Positions 24,393 through 37,900 of a DNA stretch of 64,000 bases are shown piece after piece. Each line of letters starts with the position of its first letter. Position 1 is the stretch's first letter. This DNA comes from Panorpa germanica. Taxonomy: Eukaryota > Arthropoda > Insecta > Mecoptera > Panorpidae. The notes under the pieces are model-generated. The model was not told the origin of the DNA, ran no database searches, and worked only from the letters and a program-made list of their open reading frames with translations. The DNA lies in the NCBI GenBank assembly GCA_963678705.1, contig OY783213.1:14202451-14266450 (forward strand), written 5' to 3'. The position numbers were made by a program, and so were the translations under genes.

Positions 24393-26018
24393 AAAAATAT
24401 TGCCATCAATCTGGGTTGTGTCCTAGGTGTATTAGATTCTATATTCTCTTACAATTAAGATTTTAGAAATGATAGATTTGTCTTTGTGGCCAACATAATT
24501 ACGAAACCTAAAAATAGGTACCAAAAACACTAATTCCTGTAGAGCTAGCCCACCCTGTTGATATGATCTTATTTCGTGTGTGGTCAGTCCAAAAAGAAAG
24601 CCACAAAACTTAAGAAAATGTTAATACTCATCCGAAGTTAAACATAAATAACCTATAAACAAATATTAATGACAGGAAACACAAAATAAATCTGAATTAT
24701 TAATTTGTTTACAAGCTACAGTTTGTTTAGTATTTTATTAGCTATAATATTCAATGTAATCGTAATAATTTTATTCAATTTTTAATATAAATATAAATCG
24801 ATGCTCCACTAACTATTTCCTTCCATTTTTTCGTTTTCTTATATCAATCAACACTTAATTTCACAAGTTAATCTTAATTACATTGGAATAGTTTTCATCT
24901 TTACCGGTCCATAAATTTTGTTTTTTTTTTAAGTAAATTATTTTTAATTTGATAGTAATGATGGCAATGAAGATGATAAGCTTCTTGGGAGATTCTGTTT
25001 CACACGAAGAGCAACACGTGTTGTCTAATGGAACACGTGTCCACGGTCTTTCGAGTGCCAGGTAGACTAGACCTAGTTCGGCTAGAATGTTTTTAACTAC
25101 TTAAAATTTATTGATGTTATAAATTATAATTAAACTAGTTAATTATTAGTTCAATTAATACTAAGTCATATTTTGTTTATTTCGAATCAAAGAACGAGCT
25201 CGTGTGATCATTAGCACGATTCGCTTCAGGACTTTCTCAGTGTTGCAAGATGCATGGGAAGCCAGACAAGATGTATCGTAAAGAATTCAAAATAGCTTAT
25301 ATTACTTAAATATAAAGTATTAGTTATGTGTGATGTCGGTCTATTTGTGCCTTTACAACTGATTGCCGCAGTATGATAAAAGGTCAAAATTTAGGTATTG
25401 AGGTTCATTCTAGTGATACGATTATAAAGTAAAAATTAAGGTAAATGCTTTCAAAATCGATAAGATAAGTTATAACAATTTACCACTCAGGCGACTGCGG
25501 ATTATATTATATTATCGCTTTGACCAATAGCCCTTAATGGAGAATATTTAAATTTGTATAAGATGAGTAAAGAACAGGTCATTTGCCTTCAATGTGAGTG
25601 ATAAAACTTAAAATTTAGAGTAAAAGCAAAAAGAAAAAGGAAAAAATGGAATATTAATAATAAGGTCCTGGATCAAATGGTGCATAGGGCTTCTAATATA
25701 TTTAATTAGCTAATTATCTCTCTAATTAATCGAATCTTAGTTACATTTACCTAAACAAGTTAAAATATTTTATCAAATTGAAATATACAGTTTTTAAAAT
25801 TTTATAAATACTAAAAATTGTTTTATGTTTCTATTAAAGCGAGAAAAGGTAATTTTAAGATTGTGACAGTAATATAATATTTGAATATAAGAATTTGGTC
25901 TGCATAGTCGGAAGATTGACTTGAAATTTTAAGATAACGTAACATTAAAGTCGAACGTGTTTTCGAAAATCAAATACATTTCTTTCGCTTCTTTCCAGTT
26001 GATCGTCGTCTATGTTCA
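24393..26018. other. Non-coding DNA, no gene seen
   Basis: A+T-rich with no supported frame, exon or repeat. Confidence 0.45.
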
Positions 26019-26033
26019 TGTGTGTGTGTGTGT
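26019..26033 (+). repeat. (TG)n microsatellite
   Basis: A short uninterrupted TG run of about 7 units. Confidence 0.85.
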
Positions 26034-28636
26034 CTTGTATTTGCTTTCCAATTCATTGCATTTTGGACTGAGCCACAGCGAAGCATGGCTGAGTGCAACT
26101 ATAGTAGATTATAAACAATAAACTTTAACCACACTTAACAATGACGATCAGATCAGATTTTCAATTTGTTTTGGATTCAGATTCCGTTTATCGTATGTAT
26201 AAACACTACGGCATCTAAACGGTGGATTTGAATCTGAAAGTATAGACAGGCCCTTCTGTCAGATTCAAATAAAAACAAAATCTAATTTATCAATTTTACA
26301 ATTTGAATGAAATTTATTTTAATTTTTTTAAACATACGTAAAGAGAAAACAATAAAATTTGCGTTACAGCAAGGTGACGAAAGAAACAAAATTTATTATT
26401 AGTCCTGTAAGCAGTGGTTACCATTTCGTTTTGAAATGTATTATTTATAGATAATTTCATAATACATATCACTATTAATGTCGTAGATGAAATGTTCATA
26501 GTACGAGTATGTTAAATTTATCTATTTTATAAATTATAAATATATTAGTTATTGTCTTATCGTAAATAATTCGAAGCGTAGTCGTAAATTTATTACAATG
26601 ACACTTCATTTCACTGATAATTCAAAAGATTTATTCCAGTTTCCAATTTAACCTTTATCTCAAAAAACACGATGACAAAAATAAATTTTCTTCTCGCGAA
26701 CAAACAAATTTATCGTTGAAAGAAACTCAGCTTCACGTTTCTTAACCAAATTCCATTAATGTTCGATTATTAGTTTGATTATTTCAACATCATTAAAATG
26801 GTAACACTGGCACATAAATTATTTTCGATATCGTAGTAAATCAAAGTATCCGAAATCTTGGCCTCTTCTCTGACACCATCCGCGTCCCTGTCAGGTGGAC
26901 ACCGGGTTCGATACATCGCCTGCGGATACTGTACTATAAACGTATTAATCGTTTTTTAAATTTTTTTAACGTTAGATTGGTATTATTGGTTTTAATGTAA
27001 GATAAAGATTGTCTTATTTTATTTATATGTTGAGATAAGTGAATTGTTTGTTTGTTGGTTTATTTTCTTTATGGATGGTGGTATCCCTGCTTTGCTTATG
27101 GATGAATAAATCTTCCATGGAGCGTTACGTGATGGTATGTTGGCAACAGTTACACTGCATACTTTTACAGTGTACCAACGTATGAAGTACACTACTACCA
27201 CTACTAACATGCGTTCATTCTTGTCTCATTAACATTACCACGTGTCACCAGTGAAGTCATACAGGCGCTTTTCATTACAAGAAAATTATGTTGTAACTTT
27301 GTTTGGCTTTGAGAAATTACTCAACATCTTCTTCGTCTTCTTCTACGTCTTTAAGATATTCAATTTTAATATGATAATGTGTTGTGTTTTATAATTGCTG
27401 CTAGAATTTTTGCAATGTTTCGCTTTCTTTACATTTATAAGAAATTCAGTTTTATTATGTAAATCATTTTTTATTTAGTCCAGTACATTAATTAAATAAA
27501 CAACAATAATTTAAAAAACAACTTGTTAAAATAAACCCAATAAATAATTATACAATTCTATAAATCATTTATCGTGTTTGTAATTTTCAAATAATAATTC
27601 CTACAGCTATGAGATATGACACATTTGTAAAAAGCACCAATAAATTGTTCAGTCCATCAATGACAAATGTGACGTCATTCAAAGTTTCTTGTAACTATAC
27701 TCATCCATACTACGTACACCAAAATCCACATTCCCATACTGAACAAGTACGAGAGATGGATCCATTTTGTTTGAGGACAAATCACCAGTAATATCAAATG
27801 ACCACTTCGTGATATTTCTCACAGTTCTACTCGATGCTCGTAGTTTCTCTTCTCAGTTCTCTAGTAGTCGAGTTGCAGACGAGGCTAGACGCTAAGTGAG
27901 TGATGTGAGACGAGTGCCGACTGTAGATAGTTTTGGACGAGACATTTCTCAAACTGAGTGGCCGTTTTTCATTGTCAAAAACCTGTGTGTGGATTTCAGT
28001 TGCTGAAACTAGTTATATTCGTATATGAGAGAAAAAAGATCTTTTAATTTACAGACAGTTGTATAAATGGCTATCCTTATCTTTGAACTAACAAAAAATA
28101 TCCTATATTAATTAATTTGACAGAAATAGTTTATTAAAATGTAATTGATTGCCCTGACATCTGGATTTGGAAGTTACGAGACTGAAAGCATATCTATTTA
28201 TATCGATTGAATTGCTGACAAATGACGTGCCATGACACTGCTCTCTATGGCTTTATCTTTAGATGGTATGGTTGTGTTTTGTCCCCCTGGTGGTTGCAAC
28301 CGCAAGTAATGATTTGGTTGGGATTAATTGAAGGGTATTTTGTTTAACTGCCAATTTGTTTATATTAATTAGGATCCATGTAAATCATTTGATTTTAAGT
28401 GTGTTTTCTTCAATTGAAGCAAATGGCTAGTTGTTTTATTTTGTAATACCAGAAATATATTTGAATATAAATTGATATTTATTGTTTACATAGCAAATTA
28501 ACAATTGCTTTGCTTTCGCATGCTATTTATAAGACATCTATTTTTATTTAGCATGCTATTTACGTTCTCCACAATCGGAAGGCCTGTGATTCAATAGCAT
28601 TCTGAAAATAAGCCAGCCACCTCCGCGCACGTGCTT
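26034..28636. other. Non-coding DNA, no gene seen
   Basis: Contains a bulged inverted repeat (TCAGATT...CCGTTTA at 26177-26190 against TAAACGG...AATCTGA at 26216-26237) and a more mixed patch at 27820-27990. Only short chance frames occur. Confidence 0.45.
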
Positions 28637-28707
28637 TATACACATGCAAATAGGTAGTACTTACGTGATAATAGTATGCTTTCGTGCTACCTACTGGCAT
28701 GTGTATA
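28637..28707 (+). ncRNA. Candidate miRNA-like hairpin (or MITE relic)
   Basis: The left arm 28637-28660 and right arm 28684-28707 pair at 21 of 24 positions (TATACACATGC, then ATAGGTAG against GTAGGTAG), with a 23-base loop. The size and pairing fit a small-RNA precursor, and the arm sequence matches no miRNA I know. It touches the end of a family I repeat (28709 on), so a transposon origin is equally likely. No expression evidence is available here. Confidence 0.25.
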
Positions 28708-28708
28708 T

Positions 28709-28898
28709 TAAGCCGGTTCCAAACGATGCTACGAATACCTTCCAATGTTGTACGCTTCGTGTGGTCGATGCTGGAACTAAGTATGTCCAACGTTCATGTT
28801 AAAGAACTTAGGGCTGGTGTCGGTCTTTTGATCAGCATCAATAAGAATTTTTGTACACCCACCACACACTTGATCCACATGTCATGCACTGATGCACG
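28709..28898 (-). mobile_element. Probable MITE, family I copy 2
   Basis: It begins AAGCCGGTTCCAAACGATGCTACGAA, which recurs reversed at 12730-12793 (TTCGTAGCATCGTTTGGAA..CGGC). The block CCCACCACACACTTGATCCACATGT at 28857-28882 is the reverse complement of the 24361-24388 block. A 92-codon chance frame crosses it and has no domain. Confidence 0.5.
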
Positions 28899-31777
28899 GA
28901 TCTTCCAAGAAAGGAAGGTTATACTTGAAAGTTTCTTTATTTACTTGACGAGACCAAGATAAGCTAAATAAAATATGATTATTACAGTTTGATGAAAACC
29001 ATATCGAATGAGTTGTTTTAAACCAATCCTTGAACAAACGTAGCTCCTAAAAAGTTGTTTTAATTTATGACCAGATACAATATATTTTTGTGGGATCTAG
29101 GAAAGGGTCTGGTTTAACTAGATACAATTGATCTTGTGTGTCATCGAATGAGGAAGCTAGAAAAAGGTCTCGGGTTGATTTGATATCGTCTTAGGCCAAC
29201 TTTACTCTTGTTATATCCCCGTATATGCCCCTGTCTTTACGAGTATAATTTTATCATTATTAAAATGTAGTACTTTTGTTATTATGAGAAAGAAATAGAT
29301 TCATGCACTATCCTAACTATTATTTTGAAGATGTTTACAGTTTTTATGTAAGTCTCAAAAAATTGCACATGTTAGATTCAGCTTTACTTTAAAAACTAGT
29401 TGTCAAAAACTTCCTTTGACCCAGTAACATGAAAAAAGCACACAAAATTAAAAAAACTAGTCCTAATGATTGCAGACAACGGTTTCCTATTGTTTCGCTC
29501 AGTTCACTATCTAGAATTTTGGCGCATATGGAATGAGTCGAGTCATAAGGTGCTTTGTATATCTGCAGGATCTAACAAGAAGAACATAAAGGGAGTAGTG
29601 GTTTAGAGTGGGTGGGGTTTTGGGAGGTATCACGCTTTTGTTTCTCACTTGATGGATGCTAATGAAACAATGTAGCCAGAGGGCAGTACCTGTCATCTTG
29701 AATACTACGTGACAAGTGCCGGCAGAGGACGCGCAGAGTAGGTGGTGTCGGGAGATGGGGATGGGGATGGGGTGAGACTAGCAACGACCACAGAACTGCC
29801 GGTGACAAGACTCACTGTTTTTAGGGGTTGCAAATGATATGAAGAAGTGTCACTACAACTGATGAGGATGGATAAGAAGATGACAAGATAAATAATCAAA
29901 TGGACGAACTGTGTTTTGTGTAACTTATGTTTGTAGAATTGTCCGTCAGGGGTGGCAAAAAGGTTACCAAGTGTTTAGTTGTTTTGCAAGTTCTTGTGGG
30001 ACTCACTAATTATATCTTAGATGACATTCTAAATCAAAACCTGTGATTGGTAATTAATAGCATTAAATATGTTTCCAATTCTTAAAGTTACCCACAAATT
30101 CAACTTCCTTAAAATAAATATATTAATATTTGATCTAATTTTATTATATTTTGACTAAAATCTTTTTATTTTGGGACACTTAAAGAGATTTCATTACCTT
30201 TTAATCCTTAAAAATGTCCTCCTAAGTTTTTCATTACTGCACAATGGCGTTAATGCTTAATAACAGAGCTCTGACCTAATATTTTATTTCTTATTATTTC
30301 AATGAGTATACGTTCAATAAGTATCGGGAATAAAAACCCTCGCTAATTATTTTACGAAATTCAATTAGTATACTAAATATTTGCAAGATCTGTCAACCAG
30401 TTTGTTTAGAGCAGCTGGTTGAATCGGTCTACATAACTAACGCAGTCCCTGATGATTCTTTCTCAACTTTTAAGACCCAATGCAAGACATGTCACCCAAA
30501 TATTAGTGCAATATCTACAGATATCTTGTAAAAAAATGGGGGCTATCTCAGAAAAAGGAGAGCACCAAACTTCAATTATACAGAATTCTATAACAAAAAT
30601 TTCTATCATAATTTAGACAGGTATACCTGATTAAGAAAATATAAAAGGATTTGGTGAATATAACTACCCAAAATTACTAGAGGAAAAGAAAGTTTTTAGT
30701 AACCCAAAAAGTATTCATCAATCCTAAGGAATGTTTCCTAAAAAAAATATTACATTCTTTTCATTTGCAATTATACTTCTTTTTTACTCTTTTTTGACAA
30801 CCAAACTGTTTTCAAAACTGTCTCTGTGGTGTGAAATCGGCATAAGACATTTCCACAAGTGTCGAAGTATGTGTCCAGTTCAATTAAAAACTTAGGCGCC
30901 CATTTCTTTCATTAGGTTGGTCACTAATGTATTTGGATGATTCACAACTCCGTCATAATATTTCCTCGTTCGAGTTTTGTTTTCTTGTCTCACTGTAGGC
31001 ATGGCAAGATCGTTGTGTAGTCTTTCATTTCTAAAATACAAATGGAAATTTTTCTCACAACAAAATGAGTGTGAGTGAAACAAAAAACTTGTAAATATTT
31101 GTTTAGTTTGACAATGATTGTGTCATTCCAGGTATCTACGTTTTTAACAACGATTTATTTATTACGGTACAACATTTGCATTTGTAAATGCGTTATTCTC
31201 TATGCAGAATGTAGCATTATCATCATTGTTGTCACATTAATCGCGCGTTACGTCGCTGTCGCAAAGCGGAACGAAACGGAATGGGATGGAGTGGAGTTAT
31301 TCAAGCCAACAGAGGCGCCTTTGAGATACACAGACTGTGAGGTAGATCCGGATGCCAACGATAATAGTCCTCCTCGTTCTCGCCTCGTCCCTGCTTTGCA
31401 CTTCCCTTCTCTAACACCCTCTTCATCGTTTTGACATCACGTGCGTTTTCCGACAACGGAACGATCTAAAGACGCCGCGTCGAGTTGCGCTTAATACACT
31501 AATAACTGCATTCAGGATTAAATAATCCTGCAACATCTAAACTGAGTAAATATTTTTGCATATTTACACAAATTATGTACTCTTCTCTTCTGCTCTTTTT
31601 CGTCTACTTTTATGTTAATACGAGAACCACAATACAATGTTTTCATTCCGTTTATGCTATTGTTAGGGTTCTCTTATTAATAGCTATAGTAATTACTTTA
31701 AACTCCATTTATTATTAATCAATTATGATCGCTTAACCGATCTGAGGATGTCGAAGTTCCAAACGTAATAGATTTAC
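28899..31777. other. Non-coding DNA with weak tandem and GC-richer patches
   Basis: An imperfect two-unit tandem lies at 29072-29190 (AGATACAAT.., then a CTAG.AAAGGTCT block repeated). Near 29754-29772 there is (ATGGGG)3. A less A+T-rich patch at 31230-31480 contains a 119-codon chance frame (31075-31434) without a domain and could be a regulatory element. No gene is called. Confidence 0.4.
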
Positions 31778-31909
31778 ATTCCTCAATGAATTTGTAGGAG
31801 GACATTTAAATGGCGCCACTATTAACAAATTCATATGACTTTTAGTTAGTACTAACTTTCAAACGATATGTGTCAAAATTTCATAATATTCCAAATATTT
31901 ATATGCGAT
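31778..31909 (+). mobile_element. Partial mariner-like MITE, copy 2
   Basis: It shares GCGCCACTATT.ACAAATTCATATGA, ACTAA..TTT.AA.GATA.GTGTCAAAATTTCAT.ATATTCCAA and the CTCAAT start with the left half of the element at 39590-39861. The right half and its inverted repeat are missing. Confidence 0.65.
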
Positions 31910-34662
31910 GTCATGAAATTTTTGATGTAATGTATTATACGTATTTTGTGTAGAGCTGCATCCATGTGCTTGATCTGTCCATTATGCATACATTCTCTTA
32001 TGCTGGTTTCACACCAGACAGACAGTTTTGTTGTCAAAAAACAAAACAAAATCATGTCGTGTTTTATATTAAAACGGGTGTGTTTTTCGAAAACAGACTG
32101 TTCACATTGTAGATTAGTTTTGTTTTTAGTATATTTCTGTGTGTCCCATAAAAATTATAATCATGATAAACAACAACTGACAAGCAACAACAAACTTGTT
32201 TTCCTTTCATCTTACCGATTCCATATAGCTATGTGTTTTGTTTACTAAAACAGTTTTTAAAGACAAAAATGATTTAAGAACTGTTCAGTTTTTACGAAAC
32301 ATTTGTGTTTTTGTTCAGAAAAGCAGTTTTTGTAATCCCTGTCTTTAAAATTTCAACGCAGGTGGATTAATAACATAAATAAACCTTTTAATTAACAACC
32401 CCTATTTCCATATTTCAGTCGTACAGTTCAATGCAGCACATTACATCAAACTCCATCTTGCAACATACACATACAGCCTACGAGATGATTTATTACTTAA
32501 CAGACTTATTTAATATTTTATAAATAATAAATAAGCTATTATGGAGTGAGTTACAGAGCCGATTTAGATAAGTTACCCTTTTCCATCCCTCCCGTTCCCC
32601 GTCCACATCCCAACTGCTATTAAATACAAATACACATGCATAGTACATTATTTTTTATTTTTATTTATTTGATTATTTTGACGGGTTTTAATACAATCTC
32701 GGTGTTGTTTACGATGATGTTCTTTTGCCCATCGCAGCGTGGAGTATTGCCTGATGTGATATACTATCAAAACGTTTAATATGTATATAATATAGATACA
32801 TATATACACTTACATATATACTAAAATAATTTGTAATAAATAATTTTATTAAAGTAGTGTATAATACTTAGTTGTTTTATATTATTTTATTGTTTTTAAA
32901 AAGTACAGTCTGTGTTTTATTTGTTAATTAAATACAAGATCTTAATCTTAATGGGATTAACGTATCTAAAATATTTTTGTTGAATTCCGTTTAGTATAAA
33001 TTAATCCAGAGGTTGTGAACCTTCTGTTCCTGTTACCTAAATAGTTGTCTCTTTTTTTGAATATATATTTAAGTGTTTTAATTATAGTACTTCCTGTAGA
33101 GACTCCTTACTACGTCGTTATCTTTAAAAGCAGCTCTTGAAAATATTTGTTTATATTTTTACGCAAAAGAAAACGATTGCCTTAATTCGCAAAAGTAATA
33201 AAAATAAAGAATATAATTTATTCCATTAAAATTTACAAAAGTTAGAAAATATCAAATAAGGATTTAATCGCATTGGGTTCTCTGCGATTCAATTGTCATT
33301 TCCGATTCAGACAGCAACGAACCAATAGATTTTCTAACATTACTTAAAATATTGTTGTTAGAATAAATACGAATTAGTTTTTGTGATAACTCCAAAGACA
33401 GAGATATATCTAATATAATTTAAGCTTCTCTTCTTAACACGTTGGTTTAGGAACTTTGCCTTTTCTGAGTAATGGTTGCATGAGCTGCTTATTTATGTAT
33501 AGCAGACTGTATTTAACATATATTTTTTACTGATAGCGGCATAAATGTATCAATGAAGAGTTCATAATAGCAATTTTCAACTATATAGTCAAAACTAAAT
33601 TGCAACCGAAGGCTTTAATAATAAGTGGAGACCTATCTAATAATAGTTTATAGTAAGAATATTAAAATTAGAATTGACAAGCCCCCAAATATAAATTTGT
33701 CCATGAAGTCACAACGCGTTACTCAAGTTCTTATTTAAAAATGTTACAAAGCCCTGCATGAATACAATTAGATATTTTATTGTAATATTCAATGTTATAA
33801 AATCGAGGTTCTTAAATTAACAACGGGAAGCATTTTGTGATTTTGATGAACATTGAGCAGATATTTTTAACTGTTTATATTTATTGCTAGGTGGACAATA
33901 ATCTTAATCCAACGCAAATAATAAATAATTTGTTGTAAGAAAATAGGATGGGCGCGAGCAGGAGCTACGAGTAATGTATATAGATCTAATGAAGATAACT
34001 TAATTATGTTTAGAATGTTTGGAGTTAGATAGTGATCTGACAATTTTTATGTTTAAATAAACAAAACTTTATTGGTTTATTATACAAAGTTTTACAAGAA
34101 ATATATAAGAAGAAGATTTTCTTAGTTTTTGTTCAAAATTATTTAGTTCCGGCAAGATGTAACCTATTTAACAGCTTTTGATTGGATTAGTGCTAAGTTG
34201 AATTCTCTCAGGTACTCATTTTTAAATGAAACTTCTAACAAAAAGATTATATTTAATTTTATAGTGCCCTTTAGATGTGGATGAGCTAAGGAGAAAAGGT
34301 CTAAAAGATGATAAAATATATTAAAAGATGATAAATATAATTCTTATCATTCTGCAGTGCCTTCGCCTCCTTGTTACTATATATAATATAATGGAGGATA
34401 CAAAAAGGAGCACTCGTACACAATACCCCCTGCCCCCCACACTTCCTATCATGAAAGAAATAGAATAAAATAAAAAGTAAAATTTGTATAATTGAAGTCA
34501 GTATTTGAATAAAAACTTTAGGCGTCTTGGTCGTTATTCAAATTTCTTCTTCCTCTACCCTTTTCCTATGAACACTGAGCATACACCTCCTCGATACAGA
34601 TGCTTTTCCCTTAAAGTAATGCTGCTGGCGCTCATGTATGTTAAATTTCAAGTGGTAAAATA
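31910..34662. other. Non-coding DNA, no gene seen
   Basis: A+T-rich. Near 31990-32345 the sequence is rich in CAAAAC/GTTTTG blocks, and weak internal symmetry is present, but no convincing terminal repeats were found. There is no frame or exon. Confidence 0.45.
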
Positions 34663-34909
34663 CCCAGTAAACATTTTGGAGTAACTTTTCCATCATATTT
34701 TAGATGCGTATGATTTTTTTTGTCATAAAAGAATTCAGTTTCTCACAGTTCTTCATTTGAAATGTCTATTTTATCGGCTACAAATTATGAAACCATTCCA
34801 CCTGTCGGAATACAAATAAAGATAAAGTTGATGCGAACTATAATTGAAGTGCAATAGTGATAGAAACGTTACAAAACAAATCAGGACACTTCACCAAATT
34901 ATTTATTGG
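34663..34909 (+). mobile_element. MITE family A, copy 1
   Basis: It starts CCCAGTAAACATTTTGG and ends CCAAATTATTTATTGGG, so the termini are inverted repeats with mismatches. The body is shared in order with 54341-54573 and 61307-61528: GAATTCAGTTTCT, the ..CACCTGTCGGAATACAAAT block, AAGTTGATGCGAACTATAATTG, AAGTGCAATAGTGATAGAAACG, then GGACAC. It is non-coding and non-autonomous. It is flanked by TA on both sides, which would fit a TA target. Confidence 0.8.
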
Positions 34910-37900
34910 GTAATAGCTGTGTTAAATGGCGGCAAATTCAAAACAGCCAGTTTCTAGTACCACATTATTTCTTATTAGTAAATATTTTCAATGATCATGC
35001 TTTAATTTACGATGAAATGGATCATTACATTTATTTCTAATAAATGTTTTAGTAATGACTGTCAATCAATTACCTTCAGTCACCTTTGCTCATTAGTTCT
35101 TCCCTGTTTAATCCACAAGCAGCTAAAGTAGAATACAATTACAAGTATACATCAAGTTTATTTTTATGATCGCTACAATTTATATCCTGGATTCTTTTCA
35201 TATAGTGCGGCTATATTTTACTTTTGTCTGCTTTAGCTCTGGGTATAATATTTTTGTTATTTTTATGTTTCATTTTTCACAAGGACTATTTCTTTATTCT
35301 TTATTCCTTTCTACTACTACTACGACGGCTATTGCTACATGGTTACATCTACAATGCTTATATCCCTATGTCTTCTGTAGTTCTGCCTGTCTGTGTGTTT
35401 TGTGACTACGTCGGAGTATCCTCTTCTATCCTGTCCTGTCCTGTGAGTCTTCTGTGCCGGGCTACAAACTAAGATCTTTATTATTAGTCTACGGGGTCGA
35501 GTTATGAGAGTCACTTTTTTCTCCAACTTCCTCTGAGCTAGTATGTCCCCTCAGTAGTTTTATCGGGCCTCCTGACTTCCCAATGGACCACGAAGAAGTC
35601 CTGCAGCTATCTATTGGTGTATTGTTGTTTGTATAGACATGTAGCTGACAAATTAAGAGGTTTTATGTAATACATATATTACATTTTAAATGTGGCGTAA
35701 TTCCAGTTGACTGCCACAGCTGATTGGGTCCCTACGACCCACGGGGTCCTAATAAGAGGGGTAATAAGAATTTTATACAAATTTGTTATATGAGAGTGAC
35801 AAATTTTTAAAATTTGAGATAACCAACGCAAACGATAGAAGATGTACTAAACTATTTAGTATCACAAAGATATAAGCGAAAACTTGGACAGATTTTACTA
35901 TATAGTGTGAATTCTAAAACCTACTGAAAGAAAACGCCTATACGATTCTAAATAATACGCCCGATTTCTAAATTTTGCTCCAAGAAAGATGCAACTTGTA
36001 AAAAGGCAACACTATTTTACTATCTTTTCTTTTTTGAATTTAGGAAAAAATGTAAAATGATTCTTTTTCTTTAAATTTAATTTATTTAATGTCAGGACGT
36101 CTTACTGTGTTGACTATTTTTATGACATCAATGCCTCATATATGTGGGTAACATATCAACAATCAACAAGTTTCAATCAACATATCCAATAAGTTTAAGG
36201 TTACGTAATGACATACTCAAATAAAGTTGATAACAACGAAATCCAGAAAACATAGCGGAAGTCCGAGGAACGAATCCGAACATAATCTTGCATAAACAGC
36301 TTTGTTAAAGTGGAAACCGAAAGATAACGTTTTTATGTAATCTTATATTATATTACCCTAAAAAAGATGATGTAATAGATTATTTCTAGCAGTGCAGTTA
36401 CTCTATCTTGTTAAAATCACATAGATCTACAGCATAAAATCTTGGCCAAGTAAAGTTTAATGCTTCTCTTACCTTATTTAGGATGAAATACCTCCAAAGA
36501 TGAAATATCATATGAAACAAGGATATCTCAGAGAGCAATAGACGTGCTTGTCCAAAATCTTTTAAATTTACTAATCCATTTAAAATAAAATGGCTCACCT
36601 AATATAAAGAGAACGCGCTGTAGTAACAGTAGGGTAACAACGCAGGTTCTTGCGTATTTTGTGCGTTTGATAAAGGAAGAATCTCTAACAAAATATTGAA
36701 CCCAGGGTTAACAATCGTTTTGTTTATAACATTTATTGAGGTAGTCCACTATATTTAAAATGTTTTTCAATTTATGTATGCATGACATAAAATATATCAA
36801 CATAATAAACATAATACAATATCGAATAGTCTCTGGCAGTGGTAAGTTTACTGAAGCAGTGTAAATGTCGCGTGGGTAGGTCGCATAAATCTCGCACGTG
36901 TTGCCAGACGTTGCACCGCACACTATCAAAACGTAGTCACATGGATACATATCTCGTAATATTGCTTTGGTAGTGTTAGTATCCCATGATAGTCCATGTC
37001 TCTCCTGCGCACAGCTTCACGGGACATGTGCTCTGCTCCGCTCCTGGTTGTTTGTCCTCTCTGACTCCTGGCGGATTGGTTACCTACCTGAAGATCATGA
37101 TATCTGAACAAGACTCCCTGAACGATATGTTACGAGTATTTGTTATTGTATGATATGCATTATTTTATATACAAAATCACACCGAAGAAATTTCAATAAT
37201 CCTACGACTCTTTGGAGATGATTTTGTAATTGATTTGGGAATTTGTTGGACTTCGTTTCTATTTGTATAACTGTAATCATTTTGGGGTATATGATGTAAG
37301 GGTGTATGCATAATGATTTCTGCGATTGTATGTCGTTATCTTATCTTGTCGATGGTTATCTTATAATCGAAAAAGCTGAATGATTGGGGAAATTTTAAAT
37401 GAAATTGAGACAGCATTGTATGGCCGTGTTCACATATGCTTGTTCGACTAATCGTGCTGTTTGCCGATTATTCGGCACTGCACTGCACGAGACTATAGCT
37501 TGTTACAGTGAAAGACAGTTCAAAAGTAAAATATGTATTTTTTTTAGATTATAAAGATTAAAAATAAATTGATTATTTTAAAAGCAAAATCAGTGGTGTA
37601 CCTATAGGTTCCAAGTGATGAGAATAGTACTAGATTTTTTTTTTACAATGTCATTTGTTTTTTCTGTCAAACTTTTTCGATTTAAACAACACAGAAAGAA
37701 AATCCATTACAACATATTACTACCTTATATTTTCTCATCTCTATAACAATAACAGATTTCAAAAATCGTGCATTCAATATCTATGGTTAATAATGGTTGT
37801 CGTTTGTCAGGTCGTAACCCATGAAAGACATCTTGTTATGGGTCGTGAACAAATTCTAGAACAATTGAATTAGCATAAGTATTTTTAGATTTTAATAAAA

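Noticed and set aside
31075-31434. 119-codon frame with a hydrophobic first half
   Set aside because: The hydrophobic part comes from T-rich DNA; no domain and no conserved-looking motif.
31990-32345. Inverted-repeat transposon rich in CAAAAC blocks
   Set aside because: The two ends match only in poly-A-like stretches; no clean terminal repeat.
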